NCBI RefSeq assembly: GCF_046523945.1
Contig: NZ_CP171363.1
Span: 806,001-870,000, forward strand
Length of the DNA stretch: 64,000 nucleotides
Reading direction: 5' to 3'
Source of the DNA: Faucicola mancuniensis
Lineage (GTDB): Bacteria; Pseudomonadota; Gammaproteobacteria; Pseudomonadales; Moraxellaceae
The stretch's first letter is position 1; every line of letters starts with the position of its first letter. Under the pieces are notes generated by a model. The model ran no database searches. It had not been told where the DNA came from and worked only from the letters and a program-made list of their open reading frames with translations. Below are positions 1-12,493 of this stretch, piece after piece. A program made the position numbers and the translations under genes.

Positions 1-510
1 GTGGTTGCGATTTTGGCAGCGGTGTTGGTTGTCGGTCTTGGTTTGGTAAGTTGGAAGCAAGTCAGCGACAGCACCGACTGGGGCGTGTTAATGCTATTTG
101 GTGGCGGTATTGCCTTAAGTAGCGTCATGCAAAGCTCTGGTGCCTCCTTGGTACTCGGTCAGCAAATCGCCAATACCTTCTCATCAGCACCGATTTTTGT
201 GGTGATTTTTGTGGTGTCTGCCTTTATCATCATGCTGACCGAATTTACGTCAAATACCGCATCAGCGGCGTTACTTGTGCCTGTCTTTGCGACCATTGCC
301 ACCCAAATGGGTATGCCTGTGGAAGTGATGGTGTTAATCATCGGTATCGGTGCAAGTTGTGCGTTTATGATGCCAGTTGCGACCCCACCAAATGCGATTG
401 TCATGGGAACAGGCGATGTCAGCCAAAAAGACATGATGAAAGTCGGTGCGGTGCTAAACGCTGTGGCTATCGTGATTGTTGCTGTTTGGACGTATGTGTT
501 TTTGATGTAA
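1..510 (+). CDS. DASS/SLC13-family anion symporter, C-terminal part
   Basis: This is the last 169 codons of an inner-membrane transporter; the 5' part lies before the window, so the GTG at base 1 is not a trusted start. The protein is almost wholly hydrophobic, with about four membrane segments. Two family signatures of divalent-anion:sodium symporters are readable: TEFTSNTASAALLVPV (about residues 80-95) and AFMMPVATPPNAIVMG (about 121-136), which match the SNT and PxxTPPN substrate/sodium-site loops of the family. The likely substrate is a C4-dicarboxylate or another small anion such as sulfate; the fragment cannot decide which. An intrinsic terminator follows within 31 bases, so it ends its transcript. 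Confidence 0.85.
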   Translation: MVAILAAVLVVGLGLVSWKQVSDSTDWGVLMLFGGGIALSSVMQSSGASLVLGQQIANTFSSAPIFVVIFVVSAFIIMLTEFTSNTASAALLVPVFATIATQMGMPVEVMVLIIGIGASCAFMMPVATPPNAIVMGTGDVSQKDMMKVGAVLNAVAIVIVAVWTYVFLM

Positions 511-540
511 AATATTTAAAAGCTTTATCGCACAATAAAA

Positions 541-568
541 CCCATAACAAGATGTTATGGGCTTTTAT
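541..568 (+). terminator. Intrinsic terminator after the anion symporter
   Basis: An 8-bp perfect stem, CCCATAAC and GTTATGGG, encloses a 5-base loop (549-553) and is followed by CTTTTATTTT. Upstream AATAAAA can extend the pairing. It sits 31 bases after the transporter stop codon. Confidence 0.8.
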
Positions 569-689
569 TTTGGTAATTTTTAATAACAATTTTGTTCAAT
601 TAAAACCAAACCGCAAAATTAAAAGTACAGCCCAACAACGAGCAGTGAGCGACTTAATATGGCAAAAGAACCTTAAAAATACTACGTTT

Positions 690-722
690 CCGTTCGTGGT
701 GAGCTTGTCGAACCATGAGCGG
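690..722. repeat. Dispersed palindromic repeat (TTCGTGGTGAGC type)
   Basis: The arms CCGTTCGTGGT and ACCATGAGCGG form an imperfect inverted repeat of 11 positions around the loop GAGCTTGTCGA. From memory, nearly the same sequence recurs as a small intergenic repeat in many unrelated bacterial genomes. Only one copy was noticed in this window. It sits at the point where the ABC-ATPase remnant on the other strand loses homology. Confidence 0.5.
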
Positions 723-756
723 TTTTCCACTTCGCTACGCTACGTCTTGCGAAACA

Positions 757-891
757 GTGTTTCTCACCAACCAAATGACAAATATCACCGCAGTAGAGCT
801 GTAAAGACACCGATTCACACAACGCAAAATCGCCACGTTGTACCGTAAGCGATTGGCATTGTAAAACAGGATTTTTTGAATAATTTTGCAT
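757..891 (-). pseudogene. N-terminal remnant of an ABC-transporter ATPase, CcmA-like
   Basis: Read on the minus strand from the ATG at 891, 45 codons look like the first beta sheet of an ABC ATPase: LQCQSLTVQRGDFALCESVS, then LQLYCGDICHLVGE. The similarity stops exactly where the Walker A motif (GxNGAGKT) should begin, after which the frame runs into the palindromic repeat and stops at 682. The spacing and wording resemble CcmA, the heme-exporter ATPase of cytochrome c maturation, but other ABC ATPases are possible. No other part of such a gene is present nearby, so this is a non-functional stub. The rest of 511-980 shows nothing else recognisable. Confidence 0.5.
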
Positions 892-981
892 AAACAACAG
901 CACAACAATAAAAAGGTCATTATAACCTTTAACCACGTCTTAATCAAAATTAAATCAAGATAAATTTGAGTCAAATAAAAA

Positions 982-1003
982 CCCCCTCACGATTGCGAGG
1001 GGG
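982..1003 (-). terminator. Intrinsic terminator of the rRNA operon
   Basis: CCCCCTC (982-988) pairs with GAGGGGG (997-1003). Read on the minus strand, the stem is followed by a T-rich tract (TTTTTATTTGA). It lies just past the 5S gene and ends the rrn transcript. Confidence 0.9.
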
Positions 1004-1018
1004 TATAGGAAAAAGGAG

Positions 1019-1130
1019 CTGACGATGACCTACTTTCACATGGAGAACCACACTATCATTGGCGTATTGTTGTTTCACTTCTGAGTTCGGGAAGGGATCA
1101 GGTGGGACCAACAAGCTATAATCGTCAGCA
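1019..1130 (-). rRNA. rrf: 5S ribosomal RNA
   Basis: On the minus strand the gene starts TGCTGACGAT and ends ATCGTCAGC, forming the terminal helix of 5S rRNA. The conserved internal block CCCGAACTCAGAAGTGAAAC is present. The length of about 112 bases fits. It is the last gene of the operon, separated from 23S by about 125 bases of spacer. Ends are placed by pairing and may be off by a few bases. Confidence 0.93.
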
Positions 1131-1257
1131 AAAGGGGATAGAGGAATGGTCTGATATACTTATATCATATAAGATATTAAGTAAAGCAAATAAAATTGAA
1201 CTAAATCAAGGTGATATAAAATCAGAATAACTAACAACACACTTAAGCGTTGTATAG

Positions 1258-4103
<2,846 letters not shown>

Positions 4104-4393
4104 ACAACCTTAAGTATGCTTAAGACCATATAGGTAATTATTCGTAACGATTTTATACCTAAGTTTACGCTTGATTCAGTTCTCTTTACTTTTAAGTAAT
4201 CACTTTTATCTAACCAGTTTGGGACTGATTAGCTGATTACTAAGGTTAACTATTTGTTGGAACTAATAGTTAACCCAGACTCATTTCTCTATGTTGTTAT
4301 TGATTTATCATTCCTTCGTCAGGTAATGATTTATTTTCTGATAAAACAGATTGAAGTGGTCTTTATTATTAAAATCACTTTGTCTGCTTTATG

Positions 4394-4469
4394 TGGTGGA
4401 GTTAAGGAGAGTCGAACTCCTGACCTCCTGCGTGCAAGGCAGGCGCTCTACCAACTGAGCTATAACCCC
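4394..4469 (-). tRNA. tRNA-Ala (anticodon TGC)
   Basis: The gene has 76 bases with the CCA end encoded. Minus strand: GGGGTTATAGCTCAG at the 5' end, anticodon loop CTTGCAC giving TGC, and a T arm with GTTCGACTC. It sits in the 16S-23S spacer, next to tRNA-Ile, the usual pair in gammaproteobacterial rrn operons. The bases between it and 23S (about 4104-4393) hold only spacer and the 23S processing stem. Confidence 0.96.
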
Positions 4470-4472
4470 ATA

Positions 4473-4549
4473 TGGTGGGTCTAATAAGACTTGAACTTAT
4501 GACCCCTGCCTTATCAAGGCAGTGCTCTAACCAACTGAGCTATAGACCC
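4473..4549 (-). tRNA. tRNA-Ile (anticodon GAT)
   Basis: The gene has 77 bases with the CCA end encoded. Minus strand: acceptor GGGTCTA pairs with TAGACCC, anticodon loop TTGATAA gives GAT, and the T arm contains GTTCAAGTC. It lies 3 bases upstream of tRNA-Ala within the rrn operon. Confidence 0.96.
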
Positions 4550-4603
4550 CTTTAGTGTAAAACACATTCACAACTTGTTGTAGATTCTCATACTCGCTTT
4601 CGT

Positions 4604-6130
<1,527 letters not shown>

Positions 6131-6402
6131 CAATCTTCTCGCTCATTTATTATTACTAGCTCAAATTCATCTTCCGAAGTTCTTCTTACTCGTAATTTAT
6201 AAATAAACTTATTTCTATAGTGCTTCGCTATTCCTGCTTAATAGATAAACTATTGCTAGCTTATCTACTAAAAAAGACTTTAACTTCTCTATCCATTTAT
6301 TTCTTCACAAGTATGAAAACCTACACAAGTTGTCTTTGTGTTTCTTGTCTTTTATTGAGTTTGTCATAGCTTCGTCAGCTATGTCGTTTGAATGAGTTGC
6401 AT

Positions 6403-6430
6403 ATTATACTATGCTTTTTCGCTTTGTCAA
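6403..6430 (-). promoter_or_regulatory. rRNA operon promoter P2 (16S-proximal)
   Basis: On the minus strand a consensus -35 TTGACA (6425-6430) and -10 TATAAT (6403-6408) are separated by 16 bases. It lies about 270 bases upstream of the 16S 5' end in an otherwise gene-free, AT-rich leader. Confidence 0.8.
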
Positions 6431-6569
6431 GCTTTATTTTCATTCTTTTTTTTGTTTTTACCGTCGGGGTTTAATAAAAACATTTTTAGGCTCGTTATTT
6501 TTGTTGAGCCTTTTGTATGTTGTTGTTTTTACTAGATTTTTTTGTCTAGCTCCGCTTCGGTAGGTGCGT

Positions 6570-6597
6570 ATTATACGCTTTTTATTTCATCTGTCAA
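6570..6597 (-). promoter_or_regulatory. rRNA operon promoter P1 (distal)
   Basis: A second perfect TTGACA (6592-6597) and TATAAT (6570-6575) pair, also 16 bases apart, lies on the minus strand 167 bases upstream of P2. Tandem strong promoters are normal for rrn operons. The region 6131-6736 otherwise holds the rrn leader and the short upstream region of comEA. Confidence 0.8.
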
Positions 6598-6736
6598 TGT
6601 GTTTTTGAAAAAAAGATAGCTTTTTTTATGGGTTTCTTGGAATTTCTTTGGTTTTCAATAACTTATATTTTTGATTATTTTTGTATTATAATATTTTTAG
6701 TGATACTACTGTAATTTTTTGAGTAAGGTGAGTTAA

Positions 6737-7135
6737 ATGCGTATTGTCATGCAGTTTTTGTTAATGATTACTGGATTTTTGTTTTTAAATGTGGGCTATA
6801 CACAGGTTTGTCGTCCTATGATGTCGGCAGAACAGGCATTTTTGACAATTAAACAACCAAAATCATCGGTTTCGTCTACGTCAGTTTCCGCTTTGCAAAC
6901 ACCGACCAATCCAAATGTAGCCACTATAAATACGCCAACTTTAATCAATATTAATACGGCTACAGAAGCACAGCTTGCTCAGTTAAAAGGCATTGGAGCG
7001 AAAAAGGCTCAAGATATTATTACCTATCGTACCATGATTGCTCCTTTTAAGTCGGTTGATGAGTTGGCAAATGTAAAAGGCATTGGCAAGGCGACTGTGG
7101 ATAAAAATCGGCATTTAATCACGGTTTTGCCGTAA
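6737..7135 (+). CDS. comEA: ComEA-like competence DNA-binding protein
   Basis: A 132-residue exported protein. It has an N-terminal signal peptide or anchor (about 1-22, ending near VGYTQ), a short Ser/Thr-rich linker and a C-terminal double helix-hairpin-helix domain (about 70-132). The hairpins show QLKGIGAKKAQDIITYR and ANVKGIGKATVDKN. ComEA binds incoming double-stranded DNA in the periplasm and acts as a ratchet during natural transformation. The gene diverges from the rrn promoters and has a ribosome site AAGGTGAG before the ATG. Together with comM and dprA it suggests a competent organism. Confidence 0.88.
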   Translation: MRIVMQFLLMITGFLFLNVGYTQVCRPMMSAEQAFLTIKQPKSSVSSTSVSALQTPTNPNVATINTPTLININTATEAQLAQLKGIGAKKAQDIITYRTMIAPFKSVDELANVKGIGKATVDKNRHLITVLP

Positions 7136-7253
7136 GTCTTTTGCAAAGTTTGACAAAATTTGCGTTGTTTTTTTAGATTAATCACGCAAGGCTTAAAAAA
7201 TTTGTTAGAATAAAGGGATATTTTAATTTTATTGATGTTGAGTCCAAATTTTT

Positions 7254-9131
7254 ATGGCAAGAAAATCCAAAACAACCCCGTCAAATCCGATAAATACAGG
7301 CAATACTACAGAAAACTTTGACCGTAAGTTGGCTCGCCGTGATGCCAGACAGCTTGGGCTAAATAAAGGCTATTTGCCAAGTTCTATTAAAGAGGTGATT
7401 TTGACGCTCACTCAAGCAGGTTTTGAGGCGTATATCGTGGGAGGCGGTGTGCGTGATGCGTTGCTTGGGCTTGAGCCAAAAGATTTTGACGCAGTTACCA
7501 ACGCCACGCCGACACAAATTAAAGAAGTATTTGGCAAGCGTTGCCGTATTATTGGCAAGCGGTTTTTGCTGTGCCATGTGTATTCGGGGCGTGATTTGAT
7601 TGAAGTGGCGACTTTTCGGGCGACACCGACTGGGGGCAATCATACCAACGAAGATGGCATGATTTTGCGAGATAATGTGTGGGGCGATATTTTTGCCGAT
7701 GTGGTTCGCCGTGATTTTAGCATTAATGCCCTTTATTATCAGCCGTTTGAGGGTTTTGTTTATGATTTTTGTGATGGTTTGACCGACATCAAAAACCGCA
7801 CATTGCGACTGCTTGGCGATACTAAAACTCGTGTGGAAGAAGACCCCGTTCGCCTATTGCGTGCCTTGCGTTTTAAGGCAAAGTTAAATTTTAAATTTGA
7901 CAAACAATTGGAAAAACAGTTTAATCCGCAAAGTTGGGAGCTTTTGACCCACGTTTCGCCACACCGTTTGTACGATGAAACGCAAAAAATGATTTCTGGC
8001 GGTTATTTGAACAATCTGTTGCCACTACTTTATGATTATAAAGCCTTTGATGCACTGCTTTTTTATCCGCCAACACTGATGACACCTTTGGTTGAGCAAG
8101 TTGCGATTAACACCGATAAACGAGTGCAAAGCGATAAAAGTACCAATCCTGCGTTTTTTTATGCGTGTTTGTTGTGGGAAAATTATTTGTATTTGTTAAA
8201 CAAACACAAGAAAAAAATGGGATTTAACGAAGCTCAACAATTTGCCAGCAACCTTATCATGGAACGGCAACGAGCCAGAACCGCCATGCCAAAATTTGCC
8301 GAACAATTTGTCAAAGATATTTGGCTCATGCAATCTCGCCTTGCCGAACCACGCAAAAAAAATCTGTTAAAACTGTTTGAATCGCAAAATTTTCGGGCAA
8401 GTTTTGACTTTTTATTGTTGCGTGAAGCAGTATTTGCCAAAAATAACGCCTTAAAAAATCTGATGGGCGAAGCGGTAACGCTTGATGATGAAAGCACCAA
8501 CGGCATGGGGCATTGGTGGGCGTGGTTTCAAACTTTGAACCAAAAACAACGTATTCAAGCGGTTGATGAATTTGACATTGAAGCGGTTAAATCACGCTTT
8601 GCTCGTGCCATCAAAGATTTTTCGGACGGTATGACAACAAGCGAAAACAATTTGGCAAATGTACAAAAAAATACCGCCAAAGGCAAAAATTTAACCGCTC
8701 AACAACGCCAAGAAAAAGCCCAGTTGCAACAATTATCACTTGCCAATCAGCCAAATAGCGAAGCGATGCAAACGGCAAATTATTTTGAAAATATTCAAAA
8801 AATGTTGGAACAACGTGAAAATATTGCCAAGCCAAAAACCGCCAATCAACCAACAAAAGGCACCACCAAACCACACAAAGTTGGCAATGAACAAGCCCAA
8901 AGACTGTTGCAAGGTGTGCCTGCCGAACGCAAACGCCGATTGCCAAGCTCTCATTTGTCAATATTGGATAAAAAACGAGGCTTGAGCGAACCTGAATTTC
9001 AACAAGCCGAAGCAACCGCACAAGAAAAACCAAAACGCAAGCGTTCGCCACGACTGTCTACGCAAAATGATGACAAACCGACTGTGAAACGCACTCGGAA
9101 AAAAGCGGTGAAACCGACGAATGATGAATAA
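7254..9131 (+). CDS. pcnB: Poly(A) polymerase I
   Basis: This 625-residue class II nucleotidyltransferase adds 3' poly(A) tails to RNA and so promotes decay. The nucleotide-binding motif GGGVRDALLG is at 63-72 and the catalytic DFD aspartates at 77-79. The downstream RRDFSINALYY and EEDPVRLLRALRFKAKL motifs are typical of the PcnB/CCA family. The enzyme is longer than E. coli PcnB because of a low-complexity basic tail (about the last 150 residues, rich in Gln, Lys and Arg), which is common in PcnB and likely binds RNA. Its last codons overlap the start of folK, as in many gammaproteobacteria. Confidence 0.93.
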   Translation: MARKSKTTPSNPINTGNTTENFDRKLARRDARQLGLNKGYLPSSIKEVILTLTQAGFEAYIVGGGVRDALLGLEPKDFDAVTNATPTQIKEVFGKRCRIIGKRFLLCHVYSGRDLIEVATFRATPTGGNHTNEDGMILRDNVWGDIFADVVRRDFSINALYYQPFEGFVYDFCDGLTDIKNRTLRLLGDTKTRVEEDPVRLLRALRFKAKLNFKFDKQLEKQFNPQSWELLTHVSPHRLYDETQKMISGGYLNNLLPLLYDYKAFDALLFYPPTLMTPLVEQVAINTDKRVQSDKSTNPAFFYACLLWENYLYLLNKHKKKMGFNEAQQFASNLIMERQRARTAMPKFAEQFVKDIWLMQSRLAEPRKKNLLKLFESQNFRASFDFLLLREAVFAKNNALKNLMGEAVTLDDESTNGMGHWWAWFQTLNQKQRIQAVDEFDIEAVKSRFARAIKDFSDGMTTSENNLANVQKNTAKGKNLTAQQRQEKAQLQQLSLANQPNSEAMQTANYFENIQKMLEQRENIAKPKTANQPTKGTTKPHKVGNEQAQRLLQGVPAERKRRLPSSHLSILDKKRGLSEPEFQQAEATAQEKPKRKRSPRLSTQNDDKPTVKRTRKKAVKPTNDE

Positions 9132-9627
9132 TTCAAGAACTTGCTATATCGGCTTAGGCGGAAATATCGCTAACGAACTTGGCACGCCAACCGAGCATAT
9201 CGCCAATGCAGTACAAGCATTTAAAACTTCGCCCCACTTTGTCAATGTGCAAGTGTCGTCTTTGTATCAGTCCAAAGCCTTTGGCGTGACCGATCAACCT
9301 GACTTTATCAATGCCGTTTTAAAAGCGGAAACCGATTTGCCACCGCTTGAACTGTTGGATTTTTGCCAAAGCCTTGAGCAAAATGCCAAACGTGAACGCC
9401 TACGCCATTGGGGGGAGCGTAGCCTTGATGTGGACGTGCTGTTATATGGCGATGAAAAAATCCAACACGAACGGCTAAGAGTACCGCATATTGGCATTTT
9501 TGAGCGGAATTTTGTGGTTGTGCCAATGCTTGAGATTAGCCCTGACATCATCATTGACGGTCAAATATTAAAAAACCTTGACATTGCTAACAATCATCAA
9601 GGTTTAACAATTTATCAATCGCATTGA
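9121..9627 (+). CDS. folK: 6-hydroxymethyl-dihydropterin pyrophosphokinase
   Basis: The 168-residue FolK transfers pyrophosphate from ATP to 6-hydroxymethyl-7,8-dihydropterin in folate synthesis. Seen: the N-terminal YIGLGGNI, the central WGERSLDVDVLLYGD with catalytic aspartates, and RVPHIGIFERNFVVVPMLEI. Two start codons lie in tandem (9121 and 9124); either gives the family N-terminus. It overlaps the end of pcnB by 11 bases, which implies translational coupling. folB or folP is not adjacent. Confidence 0.93.
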   Translation: MMNNSRTCYIGLGGNIANELGTPTEHIANAVQAFKTSPHFVNVQVSSLYQSKAFGVTDQPDFINAVLKAETDLPPLELLDFCQSLEQNAKRERLRHWGERSLDVDVLLYGDEKIQHERLRVPHIGIFERNFVVVPMLEISPDIIIDGQILKNLDIANNHQGLTIYQSH

Positions 9628-9652
9628 CAAAATTGCAAATAAATTTCAAAAA

Positions 9653-10663
9653 TTAAAGCAAACTTTTGTATTGCTCAACCGTCAATCTCGCCCCAAACTG
9701 TTGAATAACTTGGCTTGCGACTTTGCTTGCCAACTTGCCACAACTTGCCAGATCCTGCCCATCAGCGAATGCGTGCAAAAACGCCCCTGCAAAATTATCG
9801 CCTGCACCGTTGGTATCTAGTACTTTTTCAACGGCTGGCGTGGCGATATGTAGTTGATTACTCTCATGTTTTTCATTAACAAAACCATCTTGATAACAAA
9901 TCATCGTGCCGTTTGCCCCATTGGTAACGACTGCCATTTTTGCGACTTTTAACAAGGCTTGGCTTGCGGTTTGGTGCGTGGTTTCGCCTGTGTAGAGCAT
10001 GGCTTCTTCGCAGTTACAAAATACCACGTCCACACCGCCGTTTAGCATGGTTTCTAGCCCATCACGCCCAAATTTAATCACTGCAGGGTCAGCAAAACTC
10101 ACCGCAACTTTGACGTTTTTTTGTTTGGCTTGATTTTTTAACTCAATAATTGCCGACTGTACAGACGATGTCATGGACAAATAGCCTTCAATATACAACC
10201 AATCGGCATCATCTAATTGCGAAAAATCAATTTCATTTTCGCTGATTTCAGCTGATGTGCCAAGATGCGTCTGCATGGTACGCTCGGCATCAGGCGTTAC
10301 TAACACCATACAGCTACCTGTTACGCCGTCTTTGGCGATAGATTTTTGTGAAGTTTTTACACCAACTTTATTTAAATCATCTAAATAAAAATGTCCCATT
10401 TCATCATCTGCTACTCGGCAAGCATAAAAAGTTTGGCTACCCAAACTTGCCATGACAAAGATAGAATTGGCTGATGAGCCACCGCTTGCAAGTTTACTAG
10501 CAGATATTTGTTGGGTTTTTAGCGATTGGATAAGGTCGGCTTGTTCGTCATGACTGGCAAGTGTCATGTTGGCTTTGGTTAAGCCTGTGTGTGCAAGTTG
10601 TGCGTCTGTTAGGACAAATTCGCTGTCCACAAGTGCGTTACCGATACCAATGATTTTTGCCAT
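9653..10663 (-). CDS. PfkB-family sugar/nucleoside kinase, adenosine-kinase-like
   Basis: This 336-residue ribokinase-fold enzyme has the N-terminal substrate motif with a double-glycine region (GGSSANSIFVMASLG, about 61-75) and the C-terminal PfkB signature DTNGAGDNFAGAFLHAFADG, whose Asp after GAG is the catalytic base. The probable reaction is ATP-dependent phosphorylation of adenosine or a related nucleoside; related Acinetobacter proteins are usually labelled adenosine kinase, but the substrate is not provable here. It converges with folK and diverges from comM across an intergenic region bearing twin palindromes. Confidence 0.8.
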   Translation of the reverse strand: MAKIIGIGNALVDSEFVLTDAQLAHTGLTKANMTLASHDEQADLIQSLKTQQISASKLASGGSSANSIFVMASLGSQTFYACRVADDEMGHFYLDDLNKVGVKTSQKSIAKDGVTGSCMVLVTPDAERTMQTHLGTSAEISENEIDFSQLDDADWLYIEGYLSMTSSVQSAIIELKNQAKQKNVKVAVSFADPAVIKFGRDGLETMLNGGVDVVFCNCEEAMLYTGETTHQTASQALLKVAKMAVVTNGANGTMICYQDGFVNEKHESNQLHIATPAVEKVLDTNGAGDNFAGAFLHAFADGQDLASCGKLASKVASQVIQQFGARLTVEQYKSLL

Positions 10664-10764
10664 TTGATTTTTCCTGTTGTTAAATAGAATGCCGATATTT
10701 TAACATAATTTTGGGGTTTAAATTGATTTGTTTTGGCTGAAATCAATTGCAAAAAAACCAGCAA

Positions 10765-10820
10765 TTTTCATTATAATGAAAAAATTCACGTTTTTTGGCT
10801 TTTTTTCATTATAATGAAAA
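10765..10820. promoter_or_regulatory. Twin 18-bp perfect palindromes, probable operators
   Basis: The perfect palindrome TTTTCATTATAATGAAAA occurs twice, at 10765-10782 and 10803-10820, with centres 38 bases apart. They sit between the divergent adenosine-kinase-like gene and comM, where a dimeric repressor or activator could act on both. The cognate regulator is not known; the sequence does not match the Fur or LexA boxes I know. The rest of this intergenic region (10664-10938) shows a TATACT -10-like element near 10906 for comM. Confidence 0.5.
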
Positions 10821-10938
10821 CCAAACTTGATTTTCACAATACGACATTTTGTGAAAAGTTGTTTCATTCTCACATTGAAGATATTGTTTTTTTACAAAAT
10901 TTGTTATACTAAAAGTTCACTTTTTTTTAAGGAAAACT

Positions 10939-12429
10939 ATGTCATTTGCCCAAATTTTTACTCGCTCGGTGGTCGGTTTAAATGCCCCAAGCGTCATGGT
11001 AGAAGTCCATCTATCACAAGGCTTACCAGCCATTACCATTGTCGGCTTGCCAGAGGCGAGCGTGCGAGAAAGCAAAGACAGAGTGCGTTCCGCCATTATC
11101 AACTCGGGTTTTCAATTTCCCAATCGCCGACTGACGATTAATCTTGCCCCTGCCGACTTGCCAAAAGACGGAGCAAGGCTGGATTTACCGATTGCGATTG
11201 GTATTTTGGTGGCAAGCGGTCAAATTGACGATAGCAAAATTGCCAATTTTGAATTTATTGGTGAGCTGGCGTTAAATGGTGATTTGCGTCCGATTTCTGG
11301 CGTGTTGGCTGTCGCAAGGGCAATCAAAACCAGCAATCATACCCTTATCGCCCCAAAAGACAACGCCAATGAAGCAGTGAAAGTACAAGGCATTGAGGTA
11401 TTACAAGCGGAAAATTTAAAACAAGTTTGTGAACATTTAAACAATGAGCAAAGCTTGAGCCATGCCGAATTTAAAGCCAGCTATCAGGTCAGCTCGCACA
11501 AACTGGACTTAGCCGATGTCAAAGGGCAACACCAAGCCCGCAGAGCGTTGGAGATTGCGGCAGCAGGCGGACATTCGCTGTTGTTTTGTGGTTCGCCAGG
11601 GACTGGCAAAACCTTGATGGCATCACGCCTGCCGACTATTTTACCCCCATTAAATGACAACGAAGCCTTAGAAGTGGCGAGCATTTATTCGATTGCCAAT
11701 GTGCCGTATGACTTTGGCACTCGCCCCTTTCGCCAAGTTCATCATACCACATCAGCGGTGGCGTTGGTCGGTGGTGGCTCAAATCCCAAACCGGGGGAAA
11801 TTTCGTTGGCAAATTTTGGTGTGTTATTTTTAGACGAAATGCCAGAATTTGACCGAAAAGTGCTTGAAGTATTGCGGCAACCGATTGAAAACAAAGAAAT
11901 CATTATCAGCCGTGCCAATCACCAAACAAAATTTCCAGCCAATTTTCAACTGGTCGGTGCGATGAACCCATGTCCATGCGGTTATTATGGTGATAAGTCT
12001 GGGCGGTGCAGTTGCCGACCCGAACAAATCAAACGCTATCAAGAAAAACTCTCAGGACCATTGCTTGACCGCATTGACCTACACATTACCGTGCCAAGTT
12101 TGCCCATGTCCGATTTGCAATCAGCTCAAAGTGGCGAAAGCTCGGCAAGCGTGCGTGAGCGTGTTATCAAAGCCTATGAGCGACAGCAAAACCGTCAAGC
12201 CAAACTTAATAGTGATTTAACCCCAAATGAACTTGAACAATTTGCCAAACTTGGCGAAGCCCAAGCTAAACTGTTACAAATGGCAGGGCAACGCCTAAAT
12301 CTATCGGCTCGTTCGTATCATCGCATTGTGCGTGTGGCTCGCACCATTGCTGATTTAGCACAAAGCGAAAATATTGAAACCGCTCACATTACCGAAGCGT
12401 TAAGCTATCGTGGCAATTTACAAAACTAA
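10939..12429 (+). CDS. comM: ComM/YifB AAA+ branch-migration helicase
   Basis: A 496-residue protein of the Mg-chelatase-like AAA+ family. Order: N-terminal Lon-like/ChlI domain (to about 180), Walker A GSPGTGKT at 218-225, Walker B VLFLDEMPEF, a cysteine cluster CPCGYYGDKSGRCSC and the C-terminal ChlI domain. ComM is a hexameric helicase that drives branch migration of the incoming strand during natural transformation. It is full length. It is divergent from the kinase gene; a short AAGG ribosome site precedes the ATG. It appears to be monocistronic. Confidence 0.93.
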   Translation: MSFAQIFTRSVVGLNAPSVMVEVHLSQGLPAITIVGLPEASVRESKDRVRSAIINSGFQFPNRRLTINLAPADLPKDGARLDLPIAIGILVASGQIDDSKIANFEFIGELALNGDLRPISGVLAVARAIKTSNHTLIAPKDNANEAVKVQGIEVLQAENLKQVCEHLNNEQSLSHAEFKASYQVSSHKLDLADVKGQHQARRALEIAAAGGHSLLFCGSPGTGKTLMASRLPTILPPLNDNEALEVASIYSIANVPYDFGTRPFRQVHHTTSAVALVGGGSNPKPGEISLANFGVLFLDEMPEFDRKVLEVLRQPIENKEIIISRANHQTKFPANFQLVGAMNPCPCGYYGDKSGRCSCRPEQIKRYQEKLSGPLLDRIDLHITVPSLPMSDLQSAQSGESSASVRERVIKAYERQQNRQAKLNSDLTPNELEQFAKLGEAQAKLLQMAGQRLNLSARSYHRIVRVARTIADLAQSENIETAHITEALSYRGNLQN

Positions 12430-12493
12430 TCAGTAAATTCTACAACCTTTTTATTATCAAATCCATCACTATGTTATAATATATTTTATTTAC

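Noticed and set aside
357..848. A 163-codon plus-strand frame over the symporter end and the repeat
   Set aside because: It overlaps the symporter in another frame, crosses the terminator, and its PFVVSLSNHERF part is only the translated repeat.
10827..11141. A 104-codon frame upstream of and inside comM
   Set aside because: It overlaps the comM N-terminus in a different frame and shows no family pattern.
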